A DNA stretch of 64,000 nt from Euglena gracilis (GCA_039621445.1 CP154956.1:55211419-55275418), one strand, 5' to 3'; positions 19,847 through 45,740 are shown, counted from the first letter of the stretch. The notes: generated by a model not told the origin, from the letters alone. Translations and numbers: made by a program.

Positions 19847-20035
19847 CTTGAAGAATTCTACCTGGAATTGGTCCACCTGGGGGTCACATTTTGCTGTCTG
19901 TCAGTCCAAAAAAAAAGGCACGTGGTTGAACATGGATAATTTCCAAACAAAACTGAGTGTGTACGGTGATGGTTGCGAAGGCGAAGCTTTTAAAACAGTG
20001 GCTTTGAAAAACTCATAAACCTGTTGTGGAACCTG
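19847..20035 (-). CDS. Possible small exons upstream of HMCES
   Basis: Two candidates. One (about 19847-19897) runs from a CTGACAG acceptor to AAG/GTAAGT, the best donor match seen near here, and reads TAKCDPQVDQFQVEFFK. The other starts at about 20035 after a TTTCACAG acceptor and reads VPQQVYEFFKATVLKASPSQ. They do not join each other or HMCES in phase, so gene identity is unknown. Confidence 0.25.
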
Positions 20036-20039
20036 TGAA

Positions 20040-21590
20040 ATCGCTGTGTGAATTTCACTTCACACTATTTCAAGAGAAGTCTGTGGATACTAGGTGCGAC
20101 AATGCCAAATGGCTTCCACCCACCGTTGCGCGCCACGCACCTCCGGCCCAGTCTTTTTGGGGGTCAGAGAAAAGCTTCCTGTCCCTATCCCTGTCCTATC
20201 ACTGTCCTATCCCTCGAAATGCCCCAAAATCGATCAGGATGGATCTGTTCCAGCGACAATTTGTTTAAAAAACGGTGTGTCTGTTGCTCAAGAAATGCAA
20301 AAATGACCAAAATGTTTTTCTGGACAATTTTTTGAACAGAATGGGTACAATAACCCATGCACACTCTCCGATCGGCTCCGAATAGAACCACTAAAAGGCA
20401 AAAAAAATTTGTGGGCAGGGGGGAACGCAACATGGACCCTCAAAAAGGGACGCAAAAAAAAACGAAAATAAGCACAAAAAACGCAAACAAAAGGCAAGTT
20501 GATTGTAACACCCTTTAGGAACTCCCCCAGGATGAACATTTTCTTTTTTCCCAGCGATTTTTTGGATTTTTGATGGAAAATTTTTGAGCATGAAAAATTC
20601 CTCGTTTTGGCCCTGATTTTCCCCTGATACCAAAAAATTTTGTCAATTTTTTTCCCGTATTTGCACTTTTTGGTCAACAAAATGTTTTTGTGCAAAATGG
20701 ACAATTTTCCGCGGAACCGAAAATTTTATGAGTGCCAAAATCGAAAAACACAAAAAAAAACCGCAAAAAATGTGGGTCGTCTAAAAAAATACAAAACTAC
20801 AAAAAAATGACTTTGAGGGTTGTGGCATAGATCCTTTTAATGACCCCCCCCGGGGGGGCACTTTCTCTGGGGCCTAAACCCACCCAACCACTTTCTTTTT
20901 GGAACCCACCAAGCACGATCCCCCTGGGGGGTCAACCCACCCACCCACCCAAAATCACCCAACATCGGCTGAAAACACTCGAAAAGCTGTTGACCGGGCC
21001 GGACTAACACACAGGGCATGTTTAGCATCCCCAACCCACCCACCCACTCTCAAAAACCCTCCCACCCACGTCTGGGGTTTGGGGTCACACAGGGGCTACG
21101 TAAACCCTTTTCTTCATGAGCGACGTTTTCGTTTGCTGCCCGAAGAGGGGTTGCAAAAGGCGGGTTTGGAAGGGAAAACCAACAGCAACGGGTTTTCAAC
21201 CGGCCCACTTGGTCATTTGCTGTGCGTCCTTCCCTGCAGACTGCACGAAGCTCTGGCAGGTACAAGAATGTCTCAAGTGCAATTCGTTATAACGGTGAAT
21301 GGGCAACTGATGTTTCGGCCACAAATTACAGTGCTGAAAAGTGGCGAGGAAGCGCGGTGTGAAATAAGAGTGGACGGGCGAGCAAAGCAAAAGGACGGGA
21401 AAGCAAAGGGTCCCCGGCGTGCCGGGCCGCCCCGGGGGTCATCAGAGCGACCCCGACGTGGCCGACCGGTACCTCTTGTCCTGCCCGGGCGTCCCCTCCT
21501 CGCCCCACCGCCTCTCAGGGACGCACAGACCCAACAAACCCACGTCGGCCCAAGAACATTCCCGGGGGGGGGGGGGTGCCAGCAGAGGGG
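20040..21590. other. Intergenic or intron, no confident exon
   Basis: AT-rich sequence to about 20820, a family C copy at 20820-21100 with several CCCACCCACC runs, then GC-rich sequence from 21400 whose frames are ambiguous and may be the end of the DUF1997 gene or its 3' region. Confidence 0.4.
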
Positions 21591-21599
21591 GGGCCCGGT

Positions 21600-23575
21600 C
21601 CATGCTGTCGATGAGGCGGGTGGCCACGTTGCGCAGGATGTTCTCGCACAGGATGGTGCCGCTGTCGCTGAGGGTGGCCGCCGGCAGCAGCTGCAGCGGC
21701 GAGTCCGGGGGGACCTCCGCCTCCAGCGAGAGGCGGACGTCGCCACCAGGCTGCTCCTTCAGGACCGGGGGGTCCACTGGCTAGCCATTTTGCTGGACAC
21801 TGAGCAAAGCCACCAGTTGACCGGAGGGTTCACTAGGATTTCCACTGACCAAACTCGGACCAGCTGCAATCGAGCCTCCCCACCCCCCCCCCGGGAGTTG
21901 TGTAAACCGTTGAGCAGAAGCCTGGTCGCCGGTGACCCGCGCTGGCCCGTCGCCGTCGGGCCCCGGCCCGCGCTCCACCACCATGTGGCCGTCGACCAGG
22001 AACTGGATCTGGGCCGGGGAGAAGAGCGGGCCGGTGGGCTTCACTGGCTGGAGTTGCTGGCAATACGGGATGGAGTTTGGTGCACACCCCTCGCAGCCGC
22101 AGACGGTCAGAGGACTACAGATGAGTGTGCCAAGCAAGCCTTTTCATTCATGTAATAACACCATCACCGCCGCACGTGACGCTGTAGTGCAGTAGGTTTG
22201 AGACCGCCGGCCATTCTTGTCCACCTGTTCATGCAAGCAATGGGATTATTAATTCCAGTGGTCCGTTTCCCTCCTACCCTCTGGTGGTCAGAATCCATGA
22301 GATTTCGATCTCCGTGTTGACGAATTATTGTACCGAAAACCCCTCACCAGAAAGTCATCAGATGAATGGGTAAATGGATACCTCATCGGGCACTGCCAGG
22401 CCCGTGTTGCCCTCCAGGCGCATGCGGCTGGACCTCATCCGGAACAGCAGCCGCTCCGCCGGCGTGCCGGCCTCCAGCCGCGTGGCCGCCACCTCGATCC
22501 ACAGCACCGCCTTGATGCGCCACAGCAGGAACTGCTGCGCGCTGGGGGTCAGCTGGTACCGCGTCCAGCCGTCCGCGTCCGCCCCCACCCTGGGGAGACA
22601 AGTGAACATGGCAGGGGCTGCGAGGGCCAAGGAGGCGGTAACCGAAGCAACGGGGGGGGGGGTCACACTTCGTCAGCTCGTTGGGGTCCTTGAGGGAGGC
22701 CAGCAGGATCTGCCGCTCGTCCGCAAAGAAGTCGATGGGCGTCACCCCCAGGGGTTGGCGCAAGTTCAAGCGGTGAGGGGCACATCAAATGCCCTCTGCA
22801 TCGAGACATGGCGGGTCAAAATACGGCCCAAAAGATTGCCTTGCCCTTGGCACCAGGGTTCGATATAAGGACAGGTGGGGGGGGGGGGGGGGGTCCGGCC
22901 CCCCCCCTCCGGGCCAGGGGGGGGGGGGGGGGGGGGGGGGACACCCCCCCCACCTAAACAGGTGCGCGGTCAGGGTGGCCGAATTTCGGCCCGGCGCGAA
23001 GCGCCGGGCCGAAAATTTTTGACCCCCCAAAACGACCAAAAGTGCCATTTTGGGCACTTTTTGGGCAAAAATGTGCCAAAAATGCAAAAAATTTTCGGCG
23101 CGAAGCGCCGGAGGAAAAAATTGACCCTTTTTGGGGGGGGTCAATTTTTGCCCCCGAGGGTCGGTCCGGACCCCCCTTGCAGGTGGGGGGGGGGGTGGTC
23201 CGGGCCCCCCCCTGCGGGCCAAGAGGGGGGGGGGGGGTGGGGGGGGACACCCCCCCCCACCTAAACCATGTACGCCCTCCTTATATCGAACCCTGCTTGG
23301 CACCCACCTCACCTCTCCCGGGGGGGGGGGGCTCAAACCGGGGACCCGTTGTTGCGCCCGGCGCTGGTCACAGCACCCGGGGTGGCGGGGATGGCAAAGG
23401 CGAGGCTGCGGGAGGCGCCACACCGCAGGATTTTGACGTCCTGCGAGACGGGCAGCAGCGTCTCCCGTGGAGCAGCCGGGCTGGGGGCTGAGGCCCGGGC
23501 TGGGGAGGAGGGCGGGGGTGGGGAGGGGAGAGGGGTGCTGGGCATGCGGCCGGTGATGGTGCTGGTGGGGATCAT
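21600..23575 (-). CDS. DUF1997-domain protein or domain (five exons)
   Basis: DUF1997 proteins occur in cyanobacteria and plastid lineages; their biochemical role is not established. Exons: 23346-23575, about 22669-22770, 22382-22589, 21937-22056 and about 21600-21750. Order of motifs: ASRSLAFAIPATPG, PIDFFADERQILLASLKDP, RYQLTPSAQQFLLWRIKAVL, MRSSRMRLEG, IQFLVDGHMVVER, DVRLSLEAEVPPDSPLQLLP, and the family-end pattern ILCENILRNVATRLIDSM. Exons B, C and D join in phase 0. Two starts are possible: a separate gene from ATG 23575, whose context GCCACCATG and S/T/P-rich start resemble a transit peptide, or a continuation of the ABC1 kinase. The acceptor of the 22770 exon is unclear: the frame meets TGA upstream with no AG, and the neighbouring frame reads RAFDVPLTA, so a one-base error or frameshift is likely there. 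Confidence 0.72.
22382..22589 (-). CDS. DUF1997 core exon
   Basis: TCTCCCCAG acceptor and GATGAG/GTATCC donor around 208 bp of nearly pure GC3 sequence. Encodes (K)VGADADGWTRYQLTPSAQQ, then WRIKAVLWIEVAATRLEAGT and FRMRSSRMRLEGNTGLAVPD. This is the central sheet segment of the DUF1997 domain (plant proteins: YRCLLPxLxFxNFExxPVLxLRV). Confidence 0.8.
22854..23295. mobile_element. hAT-like MITE family A, with perfect 8-bp target duplication
   Basis: The left end CAGGGTTCGATATAAGGACAGG is mirrored by CTCCTTATATCGAACCCTG. The flanks CTTGGCAC (22846-22853) and CTTGGCAC (23296-23303) are identical. The interior has two CCGGCGCGAAGCGCCGG hairpins and long G/C runs, and no ORF. Located between two DUF1997 exons. 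The copy at 837-1069 is the same family. Confidence 0.88.
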
Positions 23576-24094
23576 GGTGGCCGTCGCGGCGGGGCCGCGG
23601 CCACGCCGTTGTTGGGCGGGGGGGCACAGTTGTAAATTGCCGGCAAATGCTGAAAAGACGGCATTACTCCCCCCCCCCCGAAAGAATTCGGAAACATCGC
23701 AAAGGACCTCACAGGACCATCTGATGAAGAAATTGGCGAAAACACAGGTGAGCCGTGCATCGTCGCGCTCCGTCTTGCGGGCCGACGTGACGGAAGGAGA
23801 GGAAGACGAGGAGGAGGCTGGGGTGGGGACGGGGCCAGGGGTGTCAGCCGCCTGTCGGGACAATGAAAGCGTGAGCTGGAACCATGTTGAAGCAGGGTGT
23901 CCCAGGAGGCAGGGGGCACCCAACACACCGGCGAGGGGAGGCCCAGGCCGAAACGGATGAGCCGGGCCGCAACCTTCTGGGCCGGCGGCAGGGCGGACTG
24001 ACGTGGTGCAGGTTGGGGGGGGGGGGGTGGTAGGGCCGGCGGGGTGGCGCGGGGCAAGGGGGGTGGTGGGGGGGGGGGGGGGGCTGGGCTGATC

Positions 24095-37787
<13,693 letters not shown>

Positions 37788-38089
37788 CTGTGGGAGTGAA
37801 GGAGGGAGACGCTATGGTTGGAGAGGGCCGGACAGCAGAAAGGGAGAGTGGGGGACACTGCTTTGTTGGTCAAAGAGCAACAGGTGCGACGCTCCACCTG
37901 GCTTGACACTCCCCTGAAAATCCCCGACATGGCCTTATCCAGCCTCCTCTGCCTGCCACCTTAATAATAAAAAGAACCCAGTCTGATGGTTGTGGAAATG
38001 AACATCTTTTTGTATTGACATACTATTTGTTCATAGCTAAAATTGCGTGTGTTTTGTAATACAATGTAGTAGCAATAATATATTAATAT

Positions 38090-38180
38090 AGTAGTAATTA
38101 TATTATATTATATTATATTATATTATATTATAAGATTATAAAGATTATATTATATTATATTCTAGAGAGATTATATTATA

Positions 38181-38220
<40 letters not shown>

Positions 38221-38520
38221 GGAGAGAGAGGAGAGAGAGAGAGAGAGAGATCCTATCTCAGAGATCTATCAGAGGATCATTCAGATCATAGCAGAGATAT
38301 CATAGAGATCATATCATATCAGATCAGATCTCAGAGCATATCCTCAGATCAGAGATATCATATCAGATCATCAGAGAGATCAGAGATAGAGATCATATTA
38401 TAGGAGAGGATATTAGATACTATTAGATTATTATATTAGATTATATTATATTATATATCATATCATATCATCATATCATAGGAGATATATATATATTATA
38501 TATTTATTTATATATATATG
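38090..38520. repeat. Mosaic of TATTA, GAGA and ATCATATC microsatellites
   Basis: (ATATT)n from 38095, (GA)n from about 38184 to 38250, then shuffled ATCAGA/ATCATATC words to about 38410, then AT again. Lies between the ABC1K 5' region and gene C. No gene signal. Confidence 0.9.
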
Positions 38521-38529
38521 TTATTATGG

Positions 38530-38621
38530 CAGGGCGACACCTGTGCCCCCCCTAAAGGGTTCTACTCCTTCAATAACCCGAGGAACCCCTTTGGGGGGGC
38601 ACAAGTGTCAGCCTGCGATAA
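38530..38621. mobile_element. Short fold-back element
   Basis: CAGGGCGACACCTGTGCCCC...AAAGGG pairs with CCCTTTGGGGGGGCACAAGTGTCAGCCTG, a stem of more than 30 bp. TTATTATGG flanks both sides (38521-38529 and 38622-38630) and may be a 9-bp target duplication, though the region is rich in TTAT words. Confidence 0.6.
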
Positions 38622-38724
38622 TTATTATGGGTAGTATATATCGTCATTTCAGAGATATTTTCACCAACCAACCCAAAAATAGACAACAAAATTTGAAAGA
38701 TCCCCTTTGAGAGGATCAGCCCCC

Positions 38725-39036
38725 AGGGTATGGCTCATCCAAATGGAAAAGCGACACCAGATCCCACGTCAACGAACTGCATTTCCGTGGCCGCATCCGC
38801 AAAGTCAGAAGTGTTCAGCTTCTGACCCTTCAGAGCGGACATCGTCAGCATCGCCACAACCGCCGGTGGTGTTGGGCTTTTGGTCAGGCCTGAGGACACG
38901 TAACCAAAATGCTTTGCAGCGGGACCAATTTATGGGATTTGTGAGACGTCACCCCCTGTCCAAACCTGCCTTCTGAGATGCGACGGGCAAACAAAATGAT
39001 GCAAAAAATGCGACCAGACAGGCACACATACATCAC

Positions 39037-39079
<43 letters not shown>

Positions 39080-40566
39080 CAAAAACTCACGGAAGCACAA
39101 CATGATAATAATTATAATACAACGCAGGCAATGCTTCGACACACCAAAGTGGGAGCCATTGTCGGCCAGCAGGGAGAGGAGTGGTGGGGGCCGGCGAGTC
39201 CAGAGGCGAAGCACGGCAGCCATCATCACCCCCAGAGCGATGCCCGCTGCGCCGTACCTGGAACAGAGGCCACAAAGGTCAAGACCAGACCATTGATTAT
39301 CGACCTCTGGTGGGGCACTCCAAAAAAAAACCAGTGAGCTATTTTAAAAAAAAAAATAACTAGTCCCCCACTTCCTACCCCCCACGGGGGACGTCACTTT
39401 GGCAACTCGGCCAAACATGTCCAAAAATAAAGCATTTGTCACAATTTGCCAAAATCCAAAAAAAATCCTGTGCCTTCAGCGGCAGGTGGCCACTTTCTGC
39501 ATTTCTGGCCGATCTCCCCCGGGGGGGGGGGGTCCGGGGCCAAAATCCAGTCAGTCAGTCAAGGGGGGGGGGGTGTTAGACACACCGCAATGGTATGGTC
39601 AAGACAGATACAGTTCGAAGCTGAGCCAAGCAAGCAACAATGCTTCGACCACACAGCTCGAGGGCAGGCTGTAGGAATCACCAGAGAGCGAACTGATTGA
39701 GGACTGCCCCAAAACACACCACAGAGCGGAAGCCCCTTCAAGTGCAGCGGGCTGCGGCTCAGCGAGAGACGTGCGGTGGGAGCGGCTTACGTCGCCCTGG
39801 AGAGCGATGCAACAGGCAACGGCAACGGCGGTGGAGCCTATCAAACAATGCCAATCAGCCATCTGCTACCCCCCCCGTCCAAGTCTCACGTTTCTGGCAC
39901 GTGCTGTTGACACGAGTTGCGTATCAAAAGCACGTGGGGGAGGCCAGCCCCGGACCCACCCACCGCCGGGGTCTTCCAAATGAAAAAGAAGCCTGGTCAA
40001 GAAATGGCCAGGAAGGCTGGGAGGGGAGGGGGATCAGAGACCCCCCCTTCCCCACTGCTTCCGGTTGGGGCCTGGAGAAACTGGGAAGAACGTGGCCAGA
40101 TGTGGGACGGCGAGCACTTGGAGCCCTCCACCTGCGGGGGGTGGTGGTGGCCACGGTGTAGCAAGGTGGCCGGTGGCCCAAAGCGCCGCCCCACAGCAAC
40201 AGTGTGCGGCCTGTCGCCGGCTGGGCACAGGGGACGAGGTTGCCCATCCGATCTGAGGGGGTTGGAACCCTAGTGGGGAGGGATGGCACAAGTCTGACGC
40301 ATGTTAGCGGGAAAAAAATGGAGTTTGCTGAGCAGCTTGCGGTTGGGTGCAATTCGAGCGGTAACCAGTGGGACCCCAAACACAACGCTAGCGCATGGCA
40401 TGGGAGCGCCGCCGCAGCCCCTGGGTAGCGGTCCGGCGGGCGGGCGCTGCCACAGCCGGGGCCCGACCCCGAGGGGCGCCGCGAGGCACACGAGGAGCGC
40501 CACGCCGCCCCCGATGCAGAGCCGGGCCCACCGCGGGGCCGTCGCCTCGCCCACCGCGGACGACAT
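38725..40566 (-). CDS. Gene C: small membrane protein, unrecognised
   Basis: Candidate exons: first from ATG at 40566 (MSSAVGEATAPRWARLCIGG then a hydrophobic GVALLVCLAAPLGVG), with donor possibly AGC/GTTGTG near 40395; 39791-39862 (MADWHCLIGSTAVAVACCIA then LQGD, GTAAGC donor, phase 0 at both ends); about 39120-39253 (YGAAGIALGVMMAAVLRLWT then RRPPPLLSLLADN); and a last exon 38725-38888 (SPTPPAVVAMLTMSALKGQK then NTSDFADAATEMQFVDVGSG, ending VAFPFG and TGA). Three hydrophobic segments suggest a membrane protein. Phases of the middle exons do not fit perfectly, so exons may be missing. It lies upstream of the ABC1K on the same strand. Confidence 0.5.
39039..39079. repeat. (AC)n microsatellite
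   Basis: About 20 AC units in a gene C intron. Confidence 0.95.
39360..39602. mobile_element. Degenerate MITE family B copy
   Basis: The right end CACACCGCAATGGTATGGTC and the hallmark CCAGTCAGTCAGTCA with G blocks identify the family. The left terminus is decayed and no target duplication was found. Confidence 0.45.
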
Positions 40567-40569
40567 GAC

Positions 40570-42640
40570 GCCCGGCGCGCCACACCCACCCCGGGAGGTG
40601 CCGCGCGGTCCGGACGGAGGGCGGTGGCAGAAGGGGGGGTGGAGGGCTGTGGGGCAGCGCAGGGCAGGGCAGGCGGGAGGAGGCGGCCATCCCAGAGGCA
40701 CCCGGCAGGGTCATCTCCAAATTAGCTGGTCCGCAACGCCACCCCGGCAAGTAAAAAACGGTTTTGTCTGAGTTTGTGCCCAAGGTCCTTCTTCTTTTTA
40801 GCGTGCACGAATACACCCACGCACGTGTGCATGCACCCAAACATCTTTCTTAAGGGTTCGAAACTTTTCGGTGTTTCGCACCGAGAAAAAAAAGGCAAAA
40901 TGGCCAATATCCCACGGGCGGAGGCGGGGAACCCACAATGAGGGGACCCCCCCCACCGGTGAAGGGAAGGGTCCGGCGGACAAAAACTTACACTCCAGGG
41001 TCCAAACTGTAATGCATGTAATAAATATGATACACGCAGACACCACACACACACACACACACACACACACATTGGGGGTTGCGGATGCCGAGATCACGCA
41101 CAAACTGCTGAAGGTTCAAACTGTTGTTTGAGAAACTTGGGAGGCTATCAATTACTCAAATACGAGAATTCTTGTCAGTTATTTACAGAAAAAGAATTGC
41201 AGGTTTTGCATTTTTGTGCAAGTTTTTGCAGACCATGTATGTATCAAATCAAATCATGGAAGCCTTGCCTCATAACCTTGCACACTCCTCTAAATAAGGC
41301 AAGGCATGGCAGACTGCATCTCCTATCTAACTTGTTTAATCTCCTTTCATTTTTCACCAAAAAAAATGTGCTTGTAGTGGGCTGAAGCCTCCATGGAAAT
41401 GGCAGGGCATGGCTTCTATTAGTAGAATGTCATTTATGGAAAATGTCACAACATCTGGCCCTTGATGTTGGAGTTGGCTGTAATAGTTTCTCAGTGGGCA
41501 GGATTGGGTTCAGTTTAAAAAAAAAAAGTTCGCTTCAAATTCCAGGGGGCTGGAAATCCAGGAAGGATGGTGGCGCCAAGCACCTCGCGGGTTTGCTGGT
41601 TGTTGTCGCTGCAGCTGCGAGCCTGAGTTCCTTGGGCACCTTTTTCCTCCAAAAGAAAAGCCTCCCATTTCCACCCAGCCCAGTCTGCAGCCGCATTCTC
41701 AACCAGTTTACGGCAGGTGCTGCGCTCGTGGGAACCAGCAACACGTCGAGTGGAGAACAGTGCGGGGGGTGCATGAGAGGGGGAGGGGCAAGGGGGGCCG
41801 CTGCAGCGATGAGGTATCAGGACCGAGGTGCACGGAGACTGGGAACGTTGCCGCAGGGCTTGCGTGAGGGGTATGTGACGCCTGGACGGTGGGCAGGGGT
41901 GGGGTGACAAGCAGGGGGAGGAGGGGGAAGGCTCCCAACTGCTCACAACAACCACGGGCAAGCATTCCACATGTGGGAAGCTAAATGAAAAAATGATGTT
42001 TGCAGGGGAAACCCACAACCTTGCAGCTTTCAAAGATACAGAAAAAACCCAAGAGGAAAAGACTGACAGAAACTTTAAAGATGCAAAATAATGGAAACAG
42101 TTGATTTTGTGAAACCATGGGGAAAACTCTTCACGTCAGACAGTGGTCATAAAAAGACAGTTATAACGAGCCCAGATAGACTATGGGGACCTTTGAATGG
42201 TATGCCATCACTTTTGTCTGGTATTTCACCCTTTCTTTGGGATAACTTGGTGCTCTTTCAACAGACCACAGCCTCCAGGGGCATGGGGGGGTGCGCTTCT
42301 ATCTGGCCCCAACTTTCCAAAATATTCTCAATTTCCTTTAGAATTACCATCAAAGTGTGCTTTCATTTTGAGCCATACATTCACTTTACCCCTGCGTGAC
42401 CACAACCCCAAGGGGGGATGGGTGGGCGGGTTTTCAGAGTGAGCAAGTGGGTTCAGACCGCTGAAGCCACAAAAAGCAGTGTGTTGGAAAGTATTTTGGT
42501 TCAAAAAGCCCCTAAAAACTCGCTTTCACACTTTTTTTAAGCCAAAAAATAGACCAAAATTTATATTTCCTGGTGCAAAGTGCTGGAGAAAAGATTTTAG
42601 GGTTCCAGGGGGTCCCCAGGGTTGTATGGGAATCTCCGGG
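40570..42640. other. Intergenic, no confident gene
   Basis: Contains a (CA)n tract at 41043-41072. GC-rich frames at 40600-40700 and 41560-41950 have no consistent borders. Possibly the promoter side of gene C and the 3' side of gene D. Confidence 0.4.
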
Positions 42641-42649
42641 GGGGGGGGA

Positions 42650-45600
42650 CCCCTTCCGAAACTAGGGGGGGGGGGTGGGGGGGACCAGGTTTTGAATAGT
42701 GCTGAGCTCTTTATAAGCGCGCCCCCACCCCTTCATTGACCCCGGCCCGGCGGCCCGACGGCCCGGCAGCCCGGCGGCCCGGCGGCCGGCGGTCCGGCCG
42801 GCGGCCCGGCGGCCCGGCGGCCCGGCGGTCCGGCCGGCGGCCCGGCGGCCCGGCGGACCGGCCGGCGGCCCGGCGGCCCGGCGGCCCGGCCGGTGGTCCG
42901 GGAGGCCAAAAAACATCGTTTCGGGCAAAAAAAAAATTTTCGATTTTTTTTCGACTTTTTTGGCCGAAAACGGCTATGTCGAACAGTGGAAAAAGTGTAC
43001 AAAATGGCCTAAAATGGCCTAAATTGGCCGAAAAACGGCCGTATCTCGGGCGAGGCGGTGAGCTGCGGGGAAACCAAAATCCCAGTAGATAGAGCGTTCC
43101 AAGGGCTTCAATTTAGGTCTCCGGACATTTCTTTTGATTTTGCATCATTTTCGAGAAATTTTGAAAACATCGATTTTTTGACCCCCCACCCCCCAAAAAC
43201 GGCTAAGTCGAACAGAGGGAAAAGTGTACAAAACGGCCATCTGCGCCGAAAACGGCCGTATCTCGGGCTAGGCGGGGAGTTGCGGGGAAATCAAAATACC
43301 GGTGGATGGGGCGTTCCAAGGGCTTCAAATTAGGTCTCCGGACATTTCCTTTGACTTGGCTTCATTTTGGAGATATTTTGAAAATTGACATTTTTTGGCC
43401 GAAATGGCAGAGTCCAAAGGGGGGGGGCTTATCCAGGGGGGGCGGGTAAATCCTACCGAGTTTGGACCCCTTCGCGCGTGAATAACTCGGGCCTGGCGGG
43501 GAGTTGGGGGTCAAACCCGGGTGATTCGGAAACTAGAAATCCAGTCGCTCGCGACTGAAAAAAAAAAATCCGGGAACCGGGCCGGGATCATGGTGATAAT
43601 CCGTCCGTTCCCGAGGTGGCCCCGACCCGGGGGGGGCCCGGGGGGGCGGGGGGGGGGGGGGGGGGGGTCGAGGGGGGGGGTTTCGCCGGTGGTAAGCTTC
43701 GCTCTTACCCATAAAGGGATAAGAGCTCAGCGACCCCCCCCCTACCTCCAGTTTTCGGTCACCGAAAATTTTAGCCGCTTTTTGGGTCAAAAAGTCAATT
43801 TTTCTGAAATTTCTCAAAAATGGTGGGGAATCAAAAGAAATGTCCAATACCTAAATTGAAGCCCTTAAAATGCTCTATCTAACAGTATTTTGATTTCCTG
43901 ACAACTCCCCACCTGTCCCGATTTATGGTCATTTTTGGCCATTTTGCCAAAATTTCATGTTGAGTCTCAAAAAAAAGTCCTAAAATACACTCCCGGCGCG
44001 AAGCGCCTCCGCAGAGGAGGAGGGGGGGTGGGTGGGGACCCCCCTTCCGAAACTAGGGGGGGGGGGTGGGGGGACCCCTACCACCTTACCCCCCTAGGGG
44101 GGGGGGTGACCAGGTTTTGAATAGTGCTGAGCTCTTGATAAGCGCGCACCCACCCCTTCATTGAACCCCTCCATACACACCGGCCCACTCCATGGAGCTC
44201 TTTTGCCGGAAATGCATGGGTTTTGTGCCAGAAACAGGGCGCCGGTGGGTCGAAAAACGCTCGTTTTCGGCTCAAAAACAGTTTTTCTGGGTCCGGGAGG
44301 CCAAAAAACATCGTTTCGGGCAGCAAAAATTTTTTCGATTTTTTTCGACTTTTTTGACCCGGTTTTGACCCAAAGTCAACGGGTCGGCGGCCCAAAACGG
44401 GGCGCGGGCGGGTCGAAAAACGCTCGTTTTCGGCTCAAAAACAGTTTTTCTGGGTCCGGGAGGCCAAAAAACATCATTTCGGGCAAAAAAAATTTTTTCG
44501 ATTTTTTTCGACTTTTTTGACCCGATTTTGACCCAAAGTCAATGGGTCGGCGGCCCAAAACGGGGCGCTGGCGGATCGAAAAACGCTCGTTTTCGGCTCA
44601 AAAACAGTTTTTCTGGATCCGGGAGGCCAAAAAACATCATTTCGGGCAAAAAAAATTTTTTCGATTTTTTTCGACTTTTTTGACCCGGTTTTGACCCAAA
44701 GTCAATGGGTCGGCGGCCCAAAACGGGGCGCTGGCGGGTCGTTTTCGGCTCAAAAACAGTTTTTCTGGGTCCGGGAGGCCAAAAAACATCATTTCGGGCA
44801 AAAAAAATTTTTTCGATTTTTTTCGACTTTTTTGACCCGATTTTGACCCAAAGTCAATGGGTCGGCGGCCCAAAACGGGGCGCTGGCGGATCGAAAAACG
44901 CTCGTTTTCGGCTCAAAAACAGTTTTTCTGGGTCCGGGAGGCCAAAAAACATCATTTCGGGCAAAAAAAATTTTTTCGATTTTTTTCGAGTTTTTTGACC
45001 GAAAACGGAAGTCGAACAGTGGAAAAAGTGTACAAAATGGCCAAAAATGGCCCAAATTGGCCAAAAAACGCCCGTATCTCGGGCTGGGCGGGGAGTTGCG
45101 GGGAAACCAAAATCCCAGTAGATAGAGCGTTCCAAGGGCTTCAATTTAGGTCTCCGGACATTTCCTTTGATTTTGCATCGTTTTCGAGAAATTTTGAAAA
45201 CATCGATTTTTTGACCCCCCACCCCCCAAAAACGGCTAAGTCGAACAGAGGGAAAAGTGTACAAAACGGCCATCTACGCCGAAAACGGCCGTATCTCGGG
45301 CTGGGCGGGGAGTTGCGGGGAAATCAAAATACCGGTGGATGGGGCGTTCCAAGGGCTTCAAATTAGGTCTCCGGACATTTCCTTTGATTTGGCTTCATTT
45401 TGGAGATATTTTGAAAATTGACATTTTTTTGGCCGAAATGGCAGAGTCCAAAGGGGGGGGGGCTTATCCAGGGGGGGCGGGTAAATCCTACCCAGTTTGG
45501 ACCCCTTCGCGCGTGAATAACTCGGGCCTGGCGGGGAGTTGGGGGTCAAACCCGGGTGATTCGGAAACTAGGAATCCAGTCGCTCGCAACTGGAAAAAAA

Positions 45601-45740
45601 AATTCCGGGAACCGGGCTGGGGTCATGGTGATAATCCGCGGTTTTCACGGTCTACCCAGAGGGGGGGGGGTCCGACCCCCCACTTTTCCCTGGTGGTAAG
45701 CTTCGCTCTTACTCTAAAGAGATAAGAGCTCAGCGACCCC
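42650..45740 (+). repeat. Composite dispersed repeat with internal tandem array and two near-identical 0.6-kb ends
   Basis: Two copies start with CCTTCCGAAACTAGGGGG, then GACCAGGTTTTGAATAGTGC and GAGCTCTTTATAAGCG (42650 and 44037). A GGCGGCCC minisatellite fills 42745-42895. About five tandem units of roughly 160 bp (GGTCGGCGGCCCAAAACGGG, GCTCGTTTTCGGCTCAAAAA, GGTCCGGGAGGCCAAAAAAC) run from about 44220 to 45000. The segments 43000-43560 and 45005-45600 (with CGTATCTCGGGC and GTCTCCGGACATTTCCTTTG) are nearly identical and in the same order. No protein-coding domain was recognised. Confidence 0.8.
42745..42895. repeat. GGCGGCCC GC-rich minisatellite
   Basis: Repeated GGCGGCCC and GGCCGGCGG words, almost all G and C. 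It generates artefactual Pro/Ala/Gly/Arg frames on both strands. Confidence 0.92.

Noticed and set aside
20899-22155. 418-codon plus-strand frame
   Set aside because: Antisense to the DUF1997 exons; its GC-rich part is the shadow of their codon bias, and the rest crosses a family C repeat.
42662-43092. Pro/Ala/Gly/Arg-rich frames on both strands
   Set aside because: Products of the GGCGGCCC minisatellite.
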